64,000 bases of DNA from DATBVX01 sp035263105 (GCA_035263105.1 DATFRO010000061.1:1-64000), one strand, 5' to 3'; positions 8,028 through 17,114 are shown, counted from the first letter of the stretch. Numbers and translations: made by a program. Notes: generated by a model from the letters alone, not told the origin.

Positions 8028-8930
8028 GTGGCCAGACCGCGTCCGCCGCGCCGGGAAATCACCGCTGATAAGGTCGATTCAGCCTCGAGGGTCGGTCGTG
8101 GCGTGCTGCACGTGGTCGCGACGCCGATCGGCAATCTCGGTGATCTCAGCGCACGCGCACGCGAGGTGCTCAGCACATGTGACGTGATCGCTGCTGAAGA
8201 CACGCGCCTCGTCGCACAACTGTTGCGGACCACGAAGATTGCCGGGCGACTCGTCTCCGCGCACGAGCACAACGAGGAGCAGCGCGTGGCGCAGCTCCTC
8301 GCGGCTCTCGACGCGGGACAGTCGGCGGCCCTCGTATCAGATGCCGGCACGCCGCTGATCAGCGACCCGGGATACCGGATCGTGCGGGCAGTTGCCAGCG
8401 CCGGGCACGAGATCCGCGCCGTGCCAGGTCCGTGCGCCGCCATCGCCGCACTCAGCATCGCGGGTATCGCGAGCGACCGCTTCGTCTTCGAAGGTTTCCT
8501 GGTGGCGAAGAGCGCGGCGCGACGTGCGCGCCTCGCCGAGCTCACCGCAGACGCCCGCACGCTGATCTTTTACGAAGCGCCTCATCGGCTCGAGGAGACC
8601 CTGCGGGAGATGGGCGAGGTTCTGGGCGCGCAGCGCGAGGCCGTCGTCGCGCGCGAACTCACCAAGGCCTTCGAAACGGCCTATCGCGGCAGCCTGGGTG
8701 AGCTCGCACAGCGCGCGCAGCAGGACCCCGACATGAAGCGCGGCGAAATCGTGATCGTCGTGGCCGGTGCCGCCGAAAGTGCGCCGGACACGGATCGGGA
8801 GCTCTCACGGGTGTTGGCGGAACTGCTCCCGGCGCTCCCGGTATCGCAGGCGGCCGACATCGCGGCGCGCATCACCGGCGCCAACCGCAATCGCGCCTAC
8901 AAGCTCGCGCTCCAGTCGGTCAAGGCCTGA
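8028..8930 (+). CDS. rsmI: 16S rRNA (cytidine-1402-2'-O) methyltransferase
   Basis: A 300-aa SAM-dependent methyltransferase of the tetrapyrrole-methylase fold that 2'-O-methylates C1402 of 16S rRNA in the decoding centre. Signature stretches are LHVVATPIGNLGDLS, AAEDTRL, LVSDAGTPLISDPGY and VPGPCAAIAALS. The GTG start at 8028 was chosen because GGGAGG lies 9 nt upstream; an in-frame ATG at 7998 would sit before that site. It is divergent from lpoA, and rnpB follows about 50 nt after the stop. Confidence 0.93.
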   Translation: MARPRPPRREITADKVDSASRVGRGVLHVVATPIGNLGDLSARAREVLSTCDVIAAEDTRLVAQLLRTTKIAGRLVSAHEHNEEQRVAQLLAALDAGQSAALVSDAGTPLISDPGYRIVRAVASAGHEIRAVPGPCAAIAALSIAGIASDRFVFEGFLVAKSAARRARLAELTADARTLIFYEAPHRLEETLREMGEVLGAQREAVVARELTKAFETAYRGSLGELAQRAQQDPDMKRGEIVIVVAGAAESAPDTDRELSRVLAELLPALPVSQAADIAARITGANRNRAYKLALQSVKA

Positions 8931-8941
8931 AGCAATCGCAG

Positions 8942-8970
8942 TGGAAAGCGCGGCGGCGTTCGCCTATCGT
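8942..8970 (+). promoter_or_regulatory. Possible rnpB promoter
   Basis: TGGAAA (8942-8947) and TATCGT (8965-8970) have a 17-nt spacing and end just before the start of RNase P RNA. The GC-rich stretch after the -10 (GCGCCCC) resembles the discriminator of growth-rate-controlled stable-RNA promoters. The -35 match is poor. Confidence 0.4.
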
Positions 8971-8978
8971 GCGCCCCG

Positions 8979-9340
8979 AGTCGGCCAGGCAGTCGCGGCG
9001 CGCGTCAGCGCGTCGAGGAAAGTCCGGGCTCCAAGGGCACGGTGCCAGGTAACGCCTGGGGGGCGTGAGCCCACGGAAAGTGCAACAGAAAGTACACCGC
9101 CCAAGCGCTCTTCGGAGCGCCGGCAAGGGTGAAATGGTGCGGTAAGAGCGCACCGCGCCGGTGGCAACACACGGCGGCACGGCAAACCCCACCTGGAGCA
9201 AGACCAAATAGGGAAGCAGGCTGCGCAAGCAGCCACGTGCGGCCCGCACGGCTTCCGGGTAGGTCGCTTGAGCGGCGCGGCGACGCGTTCGCCAGATGAA
9301 TGACTGTCCACGACAGAACCCGGCTTATCGGCCGACTCTC
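8979..9340 (+). ncRNA. rnpB: RNase P RNA, bacterial class A
   Basis: The catalytic RNA that matures tRNA 5' ends. Conserved blocks appear in the expected order: GAGGAAAGTCCGGGCTCC, GGTGCCAGGTAACGCCTGGG, CAACAGAAAGTACACCGCC, AAGGGTGAAATGGTGCGGTA, AGAGCGCACCGCGCCGG, GGAGCAAGACCAAATAGGG, AGATGAATGACTGTCCACGA and CAGAACCCGGCTTATCGGCC. The 5' AGTCGGCC pairs with the 3' GGCCGACT to close helix P1, which sets both ends to within a few nt. The length is about 360 nt, normal for the class. Confidence 0.97.
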
Positions 9341-9367
9341 TTCGATGGCGCGGAGCGCCAACTTCTA

Positions 9368-9393
9368 ACGGGGTTCGCAGCTACGAACCCCGT
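9368..9393 (+). terminator. Hairpin after rnpB
   Basis: A perfect 10-bp stem, ACGGGGTTCG/CGAACCCCGT, with loop CAGCTA lies 28 nt after the RNase P RNA end. It is followed by CTTGG, not a real U-tract, so termination or 3' processing is inferred from position and stem strength. Confidence 0.6.
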
Positions 9394-9450
9394 CTTGGCT
9401 ACAGCCCCGAACCGAGCGCGGTTCAAGCAATGGGGAGTTTCCCAGCTCTC

Positions 9451-9482
9451 GGCCTAGCGCCTGAGGCCCGAGGCCCGGGGCC
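9451..9482. repeat. GGCC-rich repeat tract in the rnpB-mraZ spacer
   Basis: A run of GCCTGAGGCC, CGAGGCC and CGGGGCC units. A similar tract follows secA at 33101-33143. The spacer 9394-9557 shows no open frame or other feature I can support. Confidence 0.5.
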
Positions 9483-9557
9483 TTCTTGTCCTTGGCACGT
9501 AATTTTCCCGCTATGCGATTTTCTTAATTTGCCCTCTTAGCATCCCTCCGTAAGCGC

Positions 9558-9585
9558 TTGTTTGCGCAGTGCATGACGCTATGAT
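9558..9585 (+). promoter_or_regulatory. Upstream candidate sigma-70 promoter of the dcw cluster
   Basis: TTGTTT (9558-9563), a 16-nt spacer and TATGAT (9580-9585). It is followed by a doubled GCGCTCTAA motif at about 9590-9609. It lies about 145 nt before mraZ, so two promoters in tandem may feed the cluster. Confidence 0.5.
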
Positions 9586-9646
9586 TTCGGCGCTCTAAAC
9601 GCGCTCTAAGTGCCTGTACAGCCGAAGAAATTCCCCCGAAAAAGCG

Positions 9647-9675
9647 TTGACGGCTGCGGGGGGCCTCCCTATAGT
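9647..9675 (+). promoter_or_regulatory. Main candidate promoter of the dcw cluster (Pmra)
   Basis: TTGACG (9647-9652), an exact 17-nt spacer and TATAGT (9670-9675) form a good sigma-70 promoter. Transcription would start near 9682, directly at the MraZ operator, so operator binding would block initiation. Confidence 0.75.
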
Positions 9676-9683
9676 GGCGCTCG

Positions 9684-9709
9684 GTGGGAAAAAGTGGGAG
9701 GAAATGGGA
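9684..9709 (+). promoter_or_regulatory. MraZ operator: three TGGGA repeats at 10-bp spacing
   Basis: TGGGA occurs at 9685, 9695 and 9705, one helical turn apart, in the mraZ leader. MraZ is known to repress its own operon by binding tandem TGGGN repeats separated by 5 nt, which this matches exactly. Position and period make this the autoregulatory site. Confidence 0.85.
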
Positions 9710-9728
9710 ATAAACCCCGCCTTAAGCC

Positions 9729-10181
9729 ATGTTTCGCGGCGCAAACAAGGTCACCCTCGATGCGAAGGGCCGGATGGTCATGCCGACCCGCTATCGCGAT
9801 CGCATCCAGGAACGCAGCCAGGGACGTCTGATCGTCACGGTCGATCGGGACCAATGCCTGCTGCTGTACCCGCTGCCGGACTGGGAGGAGATCGAGCGCA
9901 AGTTGATGCGCCTGCCGACCCTCCACCCGCAGGCCCGACGCCTGCAGCGACTCATGGTCGGCCACGCCACTGATCTGGAACTCGACGGGCATGGGCGCGT
10001 GCTGTTGCCGCCGAAGCTGCGCGAGTTCGCGGGCCTGGCACGCCAGGCCGTGCTGATCGGGCAGGGGAACCGTTTCGAGTTGTGGGACGAGGCGCGTTGG
10101 AACGAGCGTCGCGACGAATGGCTCAAAGGCGAAGAGCCCGGCACGGATCTGCCGGCCGAGCTCGAATCGCTTTCGCTGTAG
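9729..10181 (+). CDS. mraZ: Transcriptional regulator MraZ
   Basis: A 150-aa protein with two AbrB/SpoVT-like DNA-binding halves: FRGANKVTLDAKGRMVMPTR (residues 2-21) and ATDLELDGHGRVLLPPKLRE near residues 80-99. MraZ forms a ring-shaped oligomer that binds the repeat operator upstream of its own gene and represses the division/cell-wall operon. It is first in the cluster, with the operator 20 nt before the start. Confidence 0.95.
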   Translation: MFRGANKVTLDAKGRMVMPTRYRDRIQERSQGRLIVTVDRDQCLLLYPLPDWEEIERKLMRLPTLHPQARRLQRLMVGHATDLELDGHGRVLLPPKLREFAGLARQAVLIGQGNRFELWDEARWNERRDEWLKGEEPGTDLPAELESLSL

Positions 10182-10200
10182 GAGCGCGGGGACTCGCGAA

Positions 10201-11139
10201 GTGATGGGTCACGCGCCGGTGCTGCTCGATGAAGCACTGGTGGGTTTGGGTGTGCGACCGGACGGGTACTACGTGGACGCCACGTTCGGTCGCGGGGGAC
10301 ATGCGAGAGCAATTCTGATGAAGCTGGGGCCCACCGGGCGGCTGTGCGCCGTCGATCGTGATCCCGAAGCCGTGGCCTCGGCCCAGGAGGTCCTCGGGCC
10401 GGACCCGCGCGTCCGCATCATTCACGGCAACTTCCGCAACCTCGCTGATCTTCTGCCGCGCGACTGGGCCGAGCGCGGCATCGACGGGATTCTTCTCGAT
10501 CTCGGCGTGTCCTCCCCGCAGCTGGACTCGCCCGGGCGCGGCTTCAGCTTCATGCAGGATGGCCCGCTCGACATGCGCATGGATCCGGAGTCTGACGAGA
10601 GTGCGGCGCGCTGGCTGGCTCGGGTCGACGAGAAGGAGCTCGCGCGCGTGCTGCACGAGCTGGGCGAGGAGCGCTTCTCGCGCCGCATCGCGCGGGCAAT
10701 CGTCGCCCGGCGCGTGCAATCCCCGATTACGCGCACCGCCGATCTCGCCGCGGTGATCGCGGCCGCCGTACCGACTCGCGAGCCGGGCAAGCATCCCGCG
10801 ACACGCAGCTTTCAAGCGATCCGCATGCACATCAACGCGGAGCTCGAATCGCTGTCGGCGGCGCTCGCTTCGAGCCTGAAGCTGCTGGCGGCACACGGCC
10901 GGCTGGTCGTGATCTCTTTTCACTCGCTGGAAGATCGCGCGGTCAAGCTCTTCATGCGGCGTCATTCGACCGTCGATCCGGTGTATGCAGGGCTGCCGCA
11001 GGTGCCAGCACGCGCACGGCCGGTGTTGCGCGTAGTAGGCAAGGCTGTGAAGCCCGCGGCAAGCGAAGTCTCGGACAACCCGCGAGCTCGCAGCGCCGTG
11101 CTGCGCGTTGCCGAGCGGCTCGCCCGGGAGGCTGCATGA
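10201..11139 (+). CDS. rsmH: 16S rRNA (cytosine-1402-N4) methyltransferase
   Basis: A 312-aa SAM methyltransferase that N4-methylates C1402 of 16S rRNA, the same nucleotide that RsmI 2'-O-methylates. Motifs are HAPVLLDEAL, DATFGRGGHARAIL, DRDPEA, GILLDLGVSSPQLD, RGFSFMQDGPLDMRM, TRSFQAIRMHINAEL and SFHSLEDRAVK. The start is GTG 10201 or the adjacent ATG 10204. The stop overlaps ftsL by 4 nt. Confidence 0.96.
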   Translation: MMGHAPVLLDEALVGLGVRPDGYYVDATFGRGGHARAILMKLGPTGRLCAVDRDPEAVASAQEVLGPDPRVRIIHGNFRNLADLLPRDWAERGIDGILLDLGVSSPQLDSPGRGFSFMQDGPLDMRMDPESDESAARWLARVDEKELARVLHELGEERFSRRIARAIVARRVQSPITRTADLAAVIAAAVPTREPGKHPATRSFQAIRMHINAELESLSAALASSLKLLAAHGRLVVISFHSLEDRAVKLFMRRHSTVDPVYAGLPQVPARARPVLRVVGKAVKPAASEVSDNPRARSAVLRVAERLAREAA

Positions 11140-11414
11140 CGGCGCGCCGCTTGCTGCTGTTCGCTCTCCCGCTGCTGTGGCTTGCCACGCTCGGCTCGGC
11201 GGCCGCCGTGGTCTACACCAAGCATCGTTCGCGCGACTTGTTCGTCGAACTGGAGCGACTCAACACCGAGCGCGACCGGCTCGAAATGGAGTGGGGGCAG
11301 TTGCAGCTCGAGCAGAGCGCATGGTCGACGCACGCTTTCGTCGAACGCGTCGCCAACGCGCGCCTGAAGATGTCGATCCCAGCGCCGGCCAGCGTGCACA
11401 TCGTCAAGCCATGA
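11136..11414 (+). CDS. ftsL: Cell division protein FtsL
   Basis: A 92-aa single-pass division protein: a short cytoplasmic tip, a membrane segment (LLLFALPLLWLATLGSAAAV) and a periplasmic leucine-zipper coiled coil (FVELERLNTERDRLEMEWGQ). FtsL joins FtsB and FtsQ to activate FtsW/FtsI at the septum. It is identified mainly by size, topology and place between rsmH and ftsI. ATGA overlaps link it to both neighbours. Confidence 0.92.
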   Translation: MTARRLLLFALPLLWLATLGSAAAVVYTKHRSRDLFVELERLNTERDRLEMEWGQLQLEQSAWSTHAFVERVANARLKMSIPAPASVHIVKP

Positions 11415-13141
11415 GAATGTCCGGATCACAGCGCGCCACCACCGCAGGCTCCCTGGGCCTGCGGCTGTACTTCATTCTCGGGTTGATACTGCTCGCGGCC
11501 GTGGCACTCGGCGCGCGCGCCGTGGATCTGCAGCTCATGAATCACGGCTTTCTCACCGGGCAGGGCGATGCGCGCTACTCGCGCGTCGCGGAAATCACCG
11601 CGCATCGCGGCACGATCACGGATCGCTACGGCGAGCCTCTCGCCGTCAGCACGCCGGTCGACTCGGTGTGGGTGAACCCGCAGGAACTCACGCAGTCCGC
11701 CGATCAGCTGCCGCGCCTGGCGCGCGCGCTCAAGCGCGATCCGCAGACGCTCGCGCGACATGTCACCAGCAATCTCGACCGCGAATTCCTTTACTTGGCG
11801 CGGCACCTGGAGCCCGACCAGGCGGCGCGCATCAAGGCGCTCGGTATTCCCGGGGTGTACACGCTCCGGGAGTACCGGCGTTACTACCCCGCGAGTGAAG
11901 TCACCGGCCATCTGCTCGGCTTCACCAGTATCGACGACACCGGGCAGGAAGGACTCGAGCTCGCCTTCGATCACTGGCTCGCGGGCGAGGACGGCGCCAA
12001 GCGCGTCATCCAGGATCGCTACGGGCGCGTCGTCGAGGACGTCGAGAGCATTCGCACCGCGCGACCGGGCAAGGACCTCGTCCTCAGTCTCGACCTCCGG
12101 ATCCAGTACCTCGCCTACCGCGAGCTCAAGCGTGCGCTGATCGAGAATCGCGCCCGCGCCGGCTCGCTGGTGGTTCTCGACATCGCCACCGGCGAAGTGC
12201 TGGCGATGGTCAACCAACCCGCTTTCAATCCCAACGATCGTGAGCAGCTGGCAGTCGGTCGCTATCGCAACCGCGCGGCGACCGACATTTTTGAACCGGG
12301 CTCGAGCATCAAGCCGTTCGTGATGGCGGCGGCGCTTGCCTCGGGGCGCGTGCACGATGATGCAATCATCGATACCGCGCCGGGCTTCGTGAAAGTCGGC
12401 ATCAAGGTCATTGAGGACAAGCACAACCTCGGCAGCATCGATCTCGCCACGGTGCTCGCCAAATCGAGCAACGTCGGCATGGCGAAGATCGCGCTGCAGC
12501 TCGAGCCGCAGCAGATCTGGACCACGCTCGATGCACTCGGCTTCGGCCAGGTGAGCACCAGCGGCTTCCCGGGCGAGTCCGCGGGCCTGCTCACCAACTA
12601 TCAGCACTGGCGCCCGATCGGCATTGCCACTCTCGCATACGGCTACGGATTGTCGGTGACGCCGCTGCAGCTCGCGCATGCGTACGCGACGCTCGGCAGT
12701 GGCGGGATTGCCCGCCCGATCACGTTCCTGCGCATCGATCAGCCGCCGGCCGGGGAGCGCGTCGTCGACGAGCATGTGGCGCGCACCCTCGTCCACATGC
12801 TCGAGTCGGTCATCACGCCGGAAGGCACGGGCGTCAAGGCGGCGCTCGCCGGGTATCGCGTCGCCGGCAAGACCGGCACCGCATGGAAAGCGACCGCCGG
12901 AGGTTATTCGACCGACAAGTACATGTCGGTCTTCGCCGGCGTCGTGCCGGCCAGCGCGCCGCGTCTCGCCGCCGTGGTAGTGATCGATGAGCCGGGCGGC
13001 ACGCAGTACTACGGCGGCGATGTCGCCGCACCGGTGTTCGCCGGTGTGCTGTCGGGCGCGCTGCGCCTGATGGCGATTGCGCCTGACGATCTGCCGCCCG
13101 CGCCCTCGGCCACGCTCGCCCGCGCCGAGGCCGAACCATGA
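11411..13141 (+). CDS. ftsI: Penicillin-binding protein 3, septal transpeptidase
   Basis: The 576-aa septal peptidoglycan transpeptidase, with a membrane anchor (about residues 18-38), a pedestal domain (EITAHRGTITDRYGEPLAVS) and a class B transpeptidase domain. Active-site motifs are S298-S-I-K301 (EPGSSIKPF), SSN (AKSSNVGMAK) and KTGT (VAGKTGTAWK). It crosslinks new septal strands with FtsW. The start at 11411 overlaps the ftsL stop; the frame is open further upstream but that part is antisense to nothing conserved and lies inside ftsL. Confidence 0.96.
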   Translation: MRMSGSQRATTAGSLGLRLYFILGLILLAAVALGARAVDLQLMNHGFLTGQGDARYSRVAEITAHRGTITDRYGEPLAVSTPVDSVWVNPQELTQSADQLPRLARALKRDPQTLARHVTSNLDREFLYLARHLEPDQAARIKALGIPGVYTLREYRRYYPASEVTGHLLGFTSIDDTGQEGLELAFDHWLAGEDGAKRVIQDRYGRVVEDVESIRTARPGKDLVLSLDLRIQYLAYRELKRALIENRARAGSLVVLDIATGEVLAMVNQPAFNPNDREQLAVGRYRNRAATDIFEPGSSIKPFVMAAALASGRVHDDAIIDTAPGFVKVGIKVIEDKHNLGSIDLATVLAKSSNVGMAKIALQLEPQQIWTTLDALGFGQVSTSGFPGESAGLLTNYQHWRPIGIATLAYGYGLSVTPLQLAHAYATLGSGGIARPITFLRIDQPPAGERVVDEHVARTLVHMLESVITPEGTGVKAALAGYRVAGKTGTAWKATAGGYSTDKYMSVFAGVVPASAPRLAAVVVIDEPGGTQYYGGDVAAPVFAGVLSGALRLMAIAPDDLPPAPSATLARAEAEP

Positions 13142-14652
13142 TGGTTCACGAGCTCGCAACCGCTCACTCGATGCCGCTGTCGCGCCTGCTCGCCGGCATC
13201 GTCGAGGTGGCGCGCGACACGCTGGTCGCCGATGTCACGCTCGACAGCCGCACCGCGACGCGCGACGGCCTGTTCCTCGCCTGTCGCGGCCTGAAGAGTC
13301 ATGGCCTCGAGTACCTCGATCGCGCGCTCGCAGCCGGCGTGAGCGCCGTGGTGTGGGAGCCGGCCCCGGGGGTCGATGCGCCGCACACACCCGAGAACGT
13401 GGTGTGCCTGGCCGTGCCGGAGCTCGGACGGCAGCTCGGCCGGATCGCGGACCGTTTCTTCGACGCGCCCTCGAGGCGGCTGCGCATCGCCGGGGTGACC
13501 GGCACCAACGGCAAGACGACGACGTGCTGGTTGCTCGCACAGGCGCTCGACCAGCTGGGCGAACGCGGTGGCTACTCGGGAACGCTCGGCTTCGGTCCCG
13601 TCAATGCGCTCAAGGCCACGACCCACACGACACCCGACTGCATCAGCGTTCATCGCCATCTCTCGGACCTGCATGCGATGGGCGTGCGCACCCTCGGCAT
13701 GGAAGTGTCGTCCCACGCGCTCGCGCAGGATCGCGTCGACGCAGTGCGCTTCGAAACCGCGGTGTTCACCAACCTGACGCGCGATCACCTCGACTTCCAT
13801 CGCACCATGGATGCCTACGCGCTCGCCAAGGCGAAGCTGTTCTCCTTCCCGGGTCTCGAGCATCGCGTCATCAACATGGGCGACCTCACCGGACGGCGCA
13901 TCGCCGACAGTCTGCCGTCCTCGCAGCTCGTGACCGCGTATTGGATCGGTGTGGGCGATTACCGGGAAGCCTGCGATTCGTTCGTGCACGGACGCGTGCT
14001 GCGGGCCGGCAACGCCGGCCTCGAAATCGAATTCGACTCGACCTGGGGCGGCGGCACGGTGCGCTCGCGCCTGATCGGCGAGTTCAACGCCGAAAACCTG
14101 CTCGCGACACTCGCGGTGCTGCAACTCTGGGAAGTGCCGCTCGCGTCCGCGCTGCAGGCACTCGAAGCAGGGACGGCACCGGCGGGTCGCATGGAAACCT
14201 TCCGCGCTCGCGGGCGGCCCGTGGTGGTCGTCGACTACGCGCACTCGCCGGATTCGCTGGCCAAGGCGCTGCGCGCGGCACGCAAGCATTGTCGCGGCCG
14301 GCTGTGGTGTGTGTTCGGTTGCGGCGGCGATCGAGATCCGGGCAAGCGGCCGATGATGGGCTCGGTCGCGGCGGAGCTCGCCGACGAAATCATCCTCACC
14401 GACGACAATCCGCGCACCGAGGACCCGGCGCGCATCATCGAGCAGATTGCTGCCGGTATCGACACTGATATCCCGGTGCGCACGATGCGCGAGCGCGCGC
14501 GGGCGATCGCGACCTCGCTCGGCGAAGCGGGACCGGACGACATCGTGCTCATCGCCGGCAAGGGACACGAGGAAGTGCAGATTTACGGCACGGTCGCGCA
14601 GCCGTTCAGCGATCGCGTCGAAGTCGAGAAGAATCTCGGAGTGCTCACTTGA
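13138..14652 (+). CDS. murE: UDP-MurNAc-Ala-Glu:meso-diaminopimelate ligase
   Basis: A 504-aa Mur ligase that adds the third stem residue in the cytoplasm. The P-loop is GVTGTNGKTTTCWLLAQ, and HTTPDCISVH and NLTRDHLDFH are typical. DDNPRTEDP contains the DNPR motif that marks meso-diaminopimelate-specific enzymes, as against DDPR-like lysine enzymes. A two-codon ATG-ATG start overlaps the ftsI stop by 4 nt. Confidence 0.96.
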   Translation: MMVHELATAHSMPLSRLLAGIVEVARDTLVADVTLDSRTATRDGLFLACRGLKSHGLEYLDRALAAGVSAVVWEPAPGVDAPHTPENVVCLAVPELGRQLGRIADRFFDAPSRRLRIAGVTGTNGKTTTCWLLAQALDQLGERGGYSGTLGFGPVNALKATTHTTPDCISVHRHLSDLHAMGVRTLGMEVSSHALAQDRVDAVRFETAVFTNLTRDHLDFHRTMDAYALAKAKLFSFPGLEHRVINMGDLTGRRIADSLPSSQLVTAYWIGVGDYREACDSFVHGRVLRAGNAGLEIEFDSTWGGGTVRSRLIGEFNAENLLATLAVLQLWEVPLASALQALEAGTAPAGRMETFRARGRPVVVVDYAHSPDSLAKALRAARKHCRGRLWCVFGCGGDRDPGKRPMMGSVAAELADEIILTDDNPRTEDPARIIEQIAAGIDTDIPVRTMRERARAIATSLGEAGPDDIVLIAGKGHEEVQIYGTVAQPFSDRVEVEKNLGVLT

Positions 14653-16019
14653 ACCGTACGCTTGCGGCTGCCGCCGCGGCGTGCGGCGGCCACCTCCAGG
14701 GACAGGATCGGGCATTCCAGGCCGTGTCGACCGACACGCGCACGATTGCCGCGGGTGATCTCTTCGTCGCGTTGCAGGGACCGCGTTTCGACGGCCACGA
14801 TTTCCTCGATGCGTGCATGCGCAGCGCCGCCGCCGGCGCGATCGTGTCGCGGCCGCTCGCGATCCAGCTGCCGCAGATCGTGGTCAGGGACACGCTTGGC
14901 GGTCTCACGGCACTCGCTGACGCATGGCGCCGCGAGTTCACGCTGCCGCTGGTCGGCGTCGCGGGCAGCAACGGCAAGACGACCGTCAAGGAAATGACGG
15001 CCTCGATCCTCGGCCAGCTGGGCCCCTGCCTCGCGACCCGCGGCAATCTCAACAATCACATCGGCGTGCCCGTCACGCTGCTGCGACTCGAGGCGGATCA
15101 CCGCACAGCCGTGATCGAGATGGGCGCTAATCGCGCAGGTGATGTGAGCGCGCTGGCAGCGCTTGCACAGCCCACGGTGGGCCTCATCACCAACGCGGGC
15201 GCGGAACATCTGGAAGGCTTCGGGAGCCTCGACGGCGTCGCGCGTGCCGAAGGCGAAATGGTCGCAGCGCTCGAGCGCAGCGCCACCGCCGTGATCAATG
15301 CCGACGACAGCTATGCGCAGCTGTGGCGTGAGATGGCGACGGCGGATCGCGTGCTGACCTTCGGGCTCTGGCCGAAGGCGGATTTCCGCGCGACCGACAT
15401 CTCGCAGAGCGTCGATGCGAACGGCACGGCACTCAATTTCACGCTCAGGACCGCGAGCGGACCGGCGCCGGTGAGACTGGGCCTGGCCGGCCGCCACAAC
15501 GTGGTGAACGCGCTGGCCGCGGCGGCAGCCGCACACGCGGCGGGCGCGAGTCTCGAGGCGATCGTCGCGGGCCTCGCGGCAGTACGCGGCGTGAAGGGAC
15601 GCCTGCAACGCATCGCGGCGGCCAATGGCTGCTGGCTCATCGACGATTCGTACAACGCGAACCCGAGCTCGGTCCGCGTCGCACTGGAGCTCCTCAGCGA
15701 GCTCGAAGGCTCGCGCTGGATGGTGCTCGCCGATATGGCCGAGCTCGGCACCTACGCCGAGCGCAGCCACTCCGAAGTCGGCGCGCTGGCGCGCGCATCG
15801 GGAGTGACTCGCCTGTTCGCCGCCGGCCCCTTGAGCGCACATGCCGCCGAGGCGTTCGGCCAGGGCGCGGAATGGTTTCCGGATGTCGAGGCGCTGATCC
15901 GGCGGCTGACCGTCGCGATCCAGCCGAACGTCACGATTCTCATCAAGGGCTCGCGGATGAACCGTCTGGAACGTGTCGTCGAAGCACTGACCGTGGCACC
16001 CGCCGCGCGGGCCTGTTGA
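14649..16019 (+). CDS. murF: UDP-MurNAc-tripeptide:D-Ala-D-Ala ligase
   Basis: A 456-aa Mur ligase that adds D-Ala-D-Ala to complete the UDP-MurNAc-pentapeptide. Motifs are VSTDTRTIAAGDLFVALQG, GVAGSNGKTTVKEM, NLNNHIGVP, EMGANRAGDV and DDSYNANPSS. The start appears to be TTG at 14649, overlapping the murE stop by 4 nt (TTGA), the only TTG start among the cluster's coupled junctions. mraY follows after 12 nt. Confidence 0.95.
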   Translation: MNRTLAAAAAACGGHLQGQDRAFQAVSTDTRTIAAGDLFVALQGPRFDGHDFLDACMRSAAAGAIVSRPLAIQLPQIVVRDTLGGLTALADAWRREFTLPLVGVAGSNGKTTVKEMTASILGQLGPCLATRGNLNNHIGVPVTLLRLEADHRTAVIEMGANRAGDVSALAALAQPTVGLITNAGAEHLEGFGSLDGVARAEGEMVAALERSATAVINADDSYAQLWREMATADRVLTFGLWPKADFRATDISQSVDANGTALNFTLRTASGPAPVRLGLAGRHNVVNALAAAAAAHAAGASLEAIVAGLAAVRGVKGRLQRIAAANGCWLIDDSYNANPSSVRVALELLSELEGSRWMVLADMAELGTYAERSHSEVGALARASGVTRLFAAGPLSAHAAEAFGQGAEWFPDVEALIRRLTVAIQPNVTILIKGSRMNRLERVVEALTVAPAARAC

Positions 16020-16031
16020 GGAAGGACGCGA

Positions 16032-17114
16032 ATGCTGCTGCTGCTCGCGGAATACCTCGCTCGCTACTACACCGGCTTCAATGTCTTCAGCTACCTCACC
16101 CTGCGGGCGATCCTCGCCGTGATCACGGCGCTCGCGATCGCGCTGCTCGTGGGGCCGTGGCTGATCGCGAGGCTCACCCGCCACCAGATCGGCCAGCGCG
16201 TGCGCGACGACGGCCCCCAGTCGCACCTGCCCAAGGCGGGCACGCCCACCATGGGCGGCACGCTGATCCTGGTCGCCATTGCGGTGAGCACGCTCCTGTG
16301 GGCCGACGTGCGCAATCACTACGTGTGGGTCGCCCTCGGCGTGACGATGGCATTCGGCCTGATCGGCTTCTACGACGATTACCTCAAGCTCATCGTCGGC
16401 AACTCCAAGGGGCTCGCCGCGCGCTACAAGTATTTCTGGCAGTCGCTGGCGGGCCTGGCGGCGGCAGTTGCGCTCTACCTGACCGCGCACAGCCCGGCGG
16501 AGACCTCGCTCTACGTGCCGTTCTTCAAGCACATCGCTCTACCGCTCGGCGTCGGCTACATCGTGCTCACCTACTTCGTGATCGTCGGCACGAGCAATGC
16601 GGTGAACCTCACCGACGGGCTCGACGGCCTCGCGATCATGCCTGCGGCGATGGTGGGCGGGGCACTCGGCATCTTCGCGTACGCCACGGGCAACAGCGTG
16701 TTCTCGACCTACCTCGGCATCCCCTACATCGCGGGCGTCGGCGAGCTCCTCATTTTCTGCTCGACGATCGTCGGTGCCGGGCTCGGGTTTCTCTGGTTCA
16801 ACGCCTATCCGGCGCAGGTCTTCATGGGCGACATCGGCGCGCTCGCGCTGGGCGCTGCGCTCGGTGTGACCGCCACCATCGTGCGGCAGGAGATCGTGCT
16901 GATCGTGATGGGCGGCGTGTTCGTGCTCGAGACCGTATCGGTGATCCTGCAGGTGGCCTCTTTCAAGCTCACCGGCAAGCGCATCTTCCGCATGGCGCCG
17001 ATTCACCATCACTTCGAGCTCAAGGGCTGGGCGGAACCCAAGGTCATCGTGCGCTTCTGGATCATCAGCCTGATCCTGGTGCTGGCCGGACTCGGAACGT
17101 TGAAGTTGCGATGA
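16032..17114 (+). CDS. mraY: Phospho-MurNAc-pentapeptide transferase
   Basis: A 360-aa integral membrane enzyme with about ten transmembrane segments that moves phospho-MurNAc-pentapeptide to undecaprenyl phosphate, giving lipid I. Conserved loops are KAGTPTMGGTLI, FYDDYLKLI, NAVNLTDGLDGLAI, MGDIGALALGA and the cytoplasmic APIHHHFELKGW. The length equals the E. coli enzyme. It overlaps murD by 4 nt. Confidence 0.97.
   Translation: MLLLLAEYLARYYTGFNVFSYLTLRAILAVITALAIALLVGPWLIARLTRHQIGQRVRDDGPQSHLPKAGTPTMGGTLILVAIAVSTLLWADVRNHYVWVALGVTMAFGLIGFYDDYLKLIVGNSKGLAARYKYFWQSLAGLAAAVALYLTAHSPAETSLYVPFFKHIALPLGVGYIVLTYFVIVGTSNAVNLTDGLDGLAIMPAAMVGGALGIFAYATGNSVFSTYLGIPYIAGVGELLIFCSTIVGAGLGFLWFNAYPAQVFMGDIGALALGAALGVTATIVRQEIVLIVMGGVFVLETVSVILQVASFKLTGKRIFRMAPIHHHFELKGWAEPKVIVRFWIISLILVLAGLGTLKLR

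Noticed and set aside
8931..9340. Open frames across the RNase P RNA
   Set aside because: Minus-strand frames up to about 118 codons overlap conserved rnpB blocks and have no coding support.
11108..11410. N-terminal extension of ftsI
   Set aside because: The frame is open upstream, but it runs inside ftsL and lacks the normal FtsI start; ATG 11411 overlaps the ftsL stop as at other junctions of the cluster.
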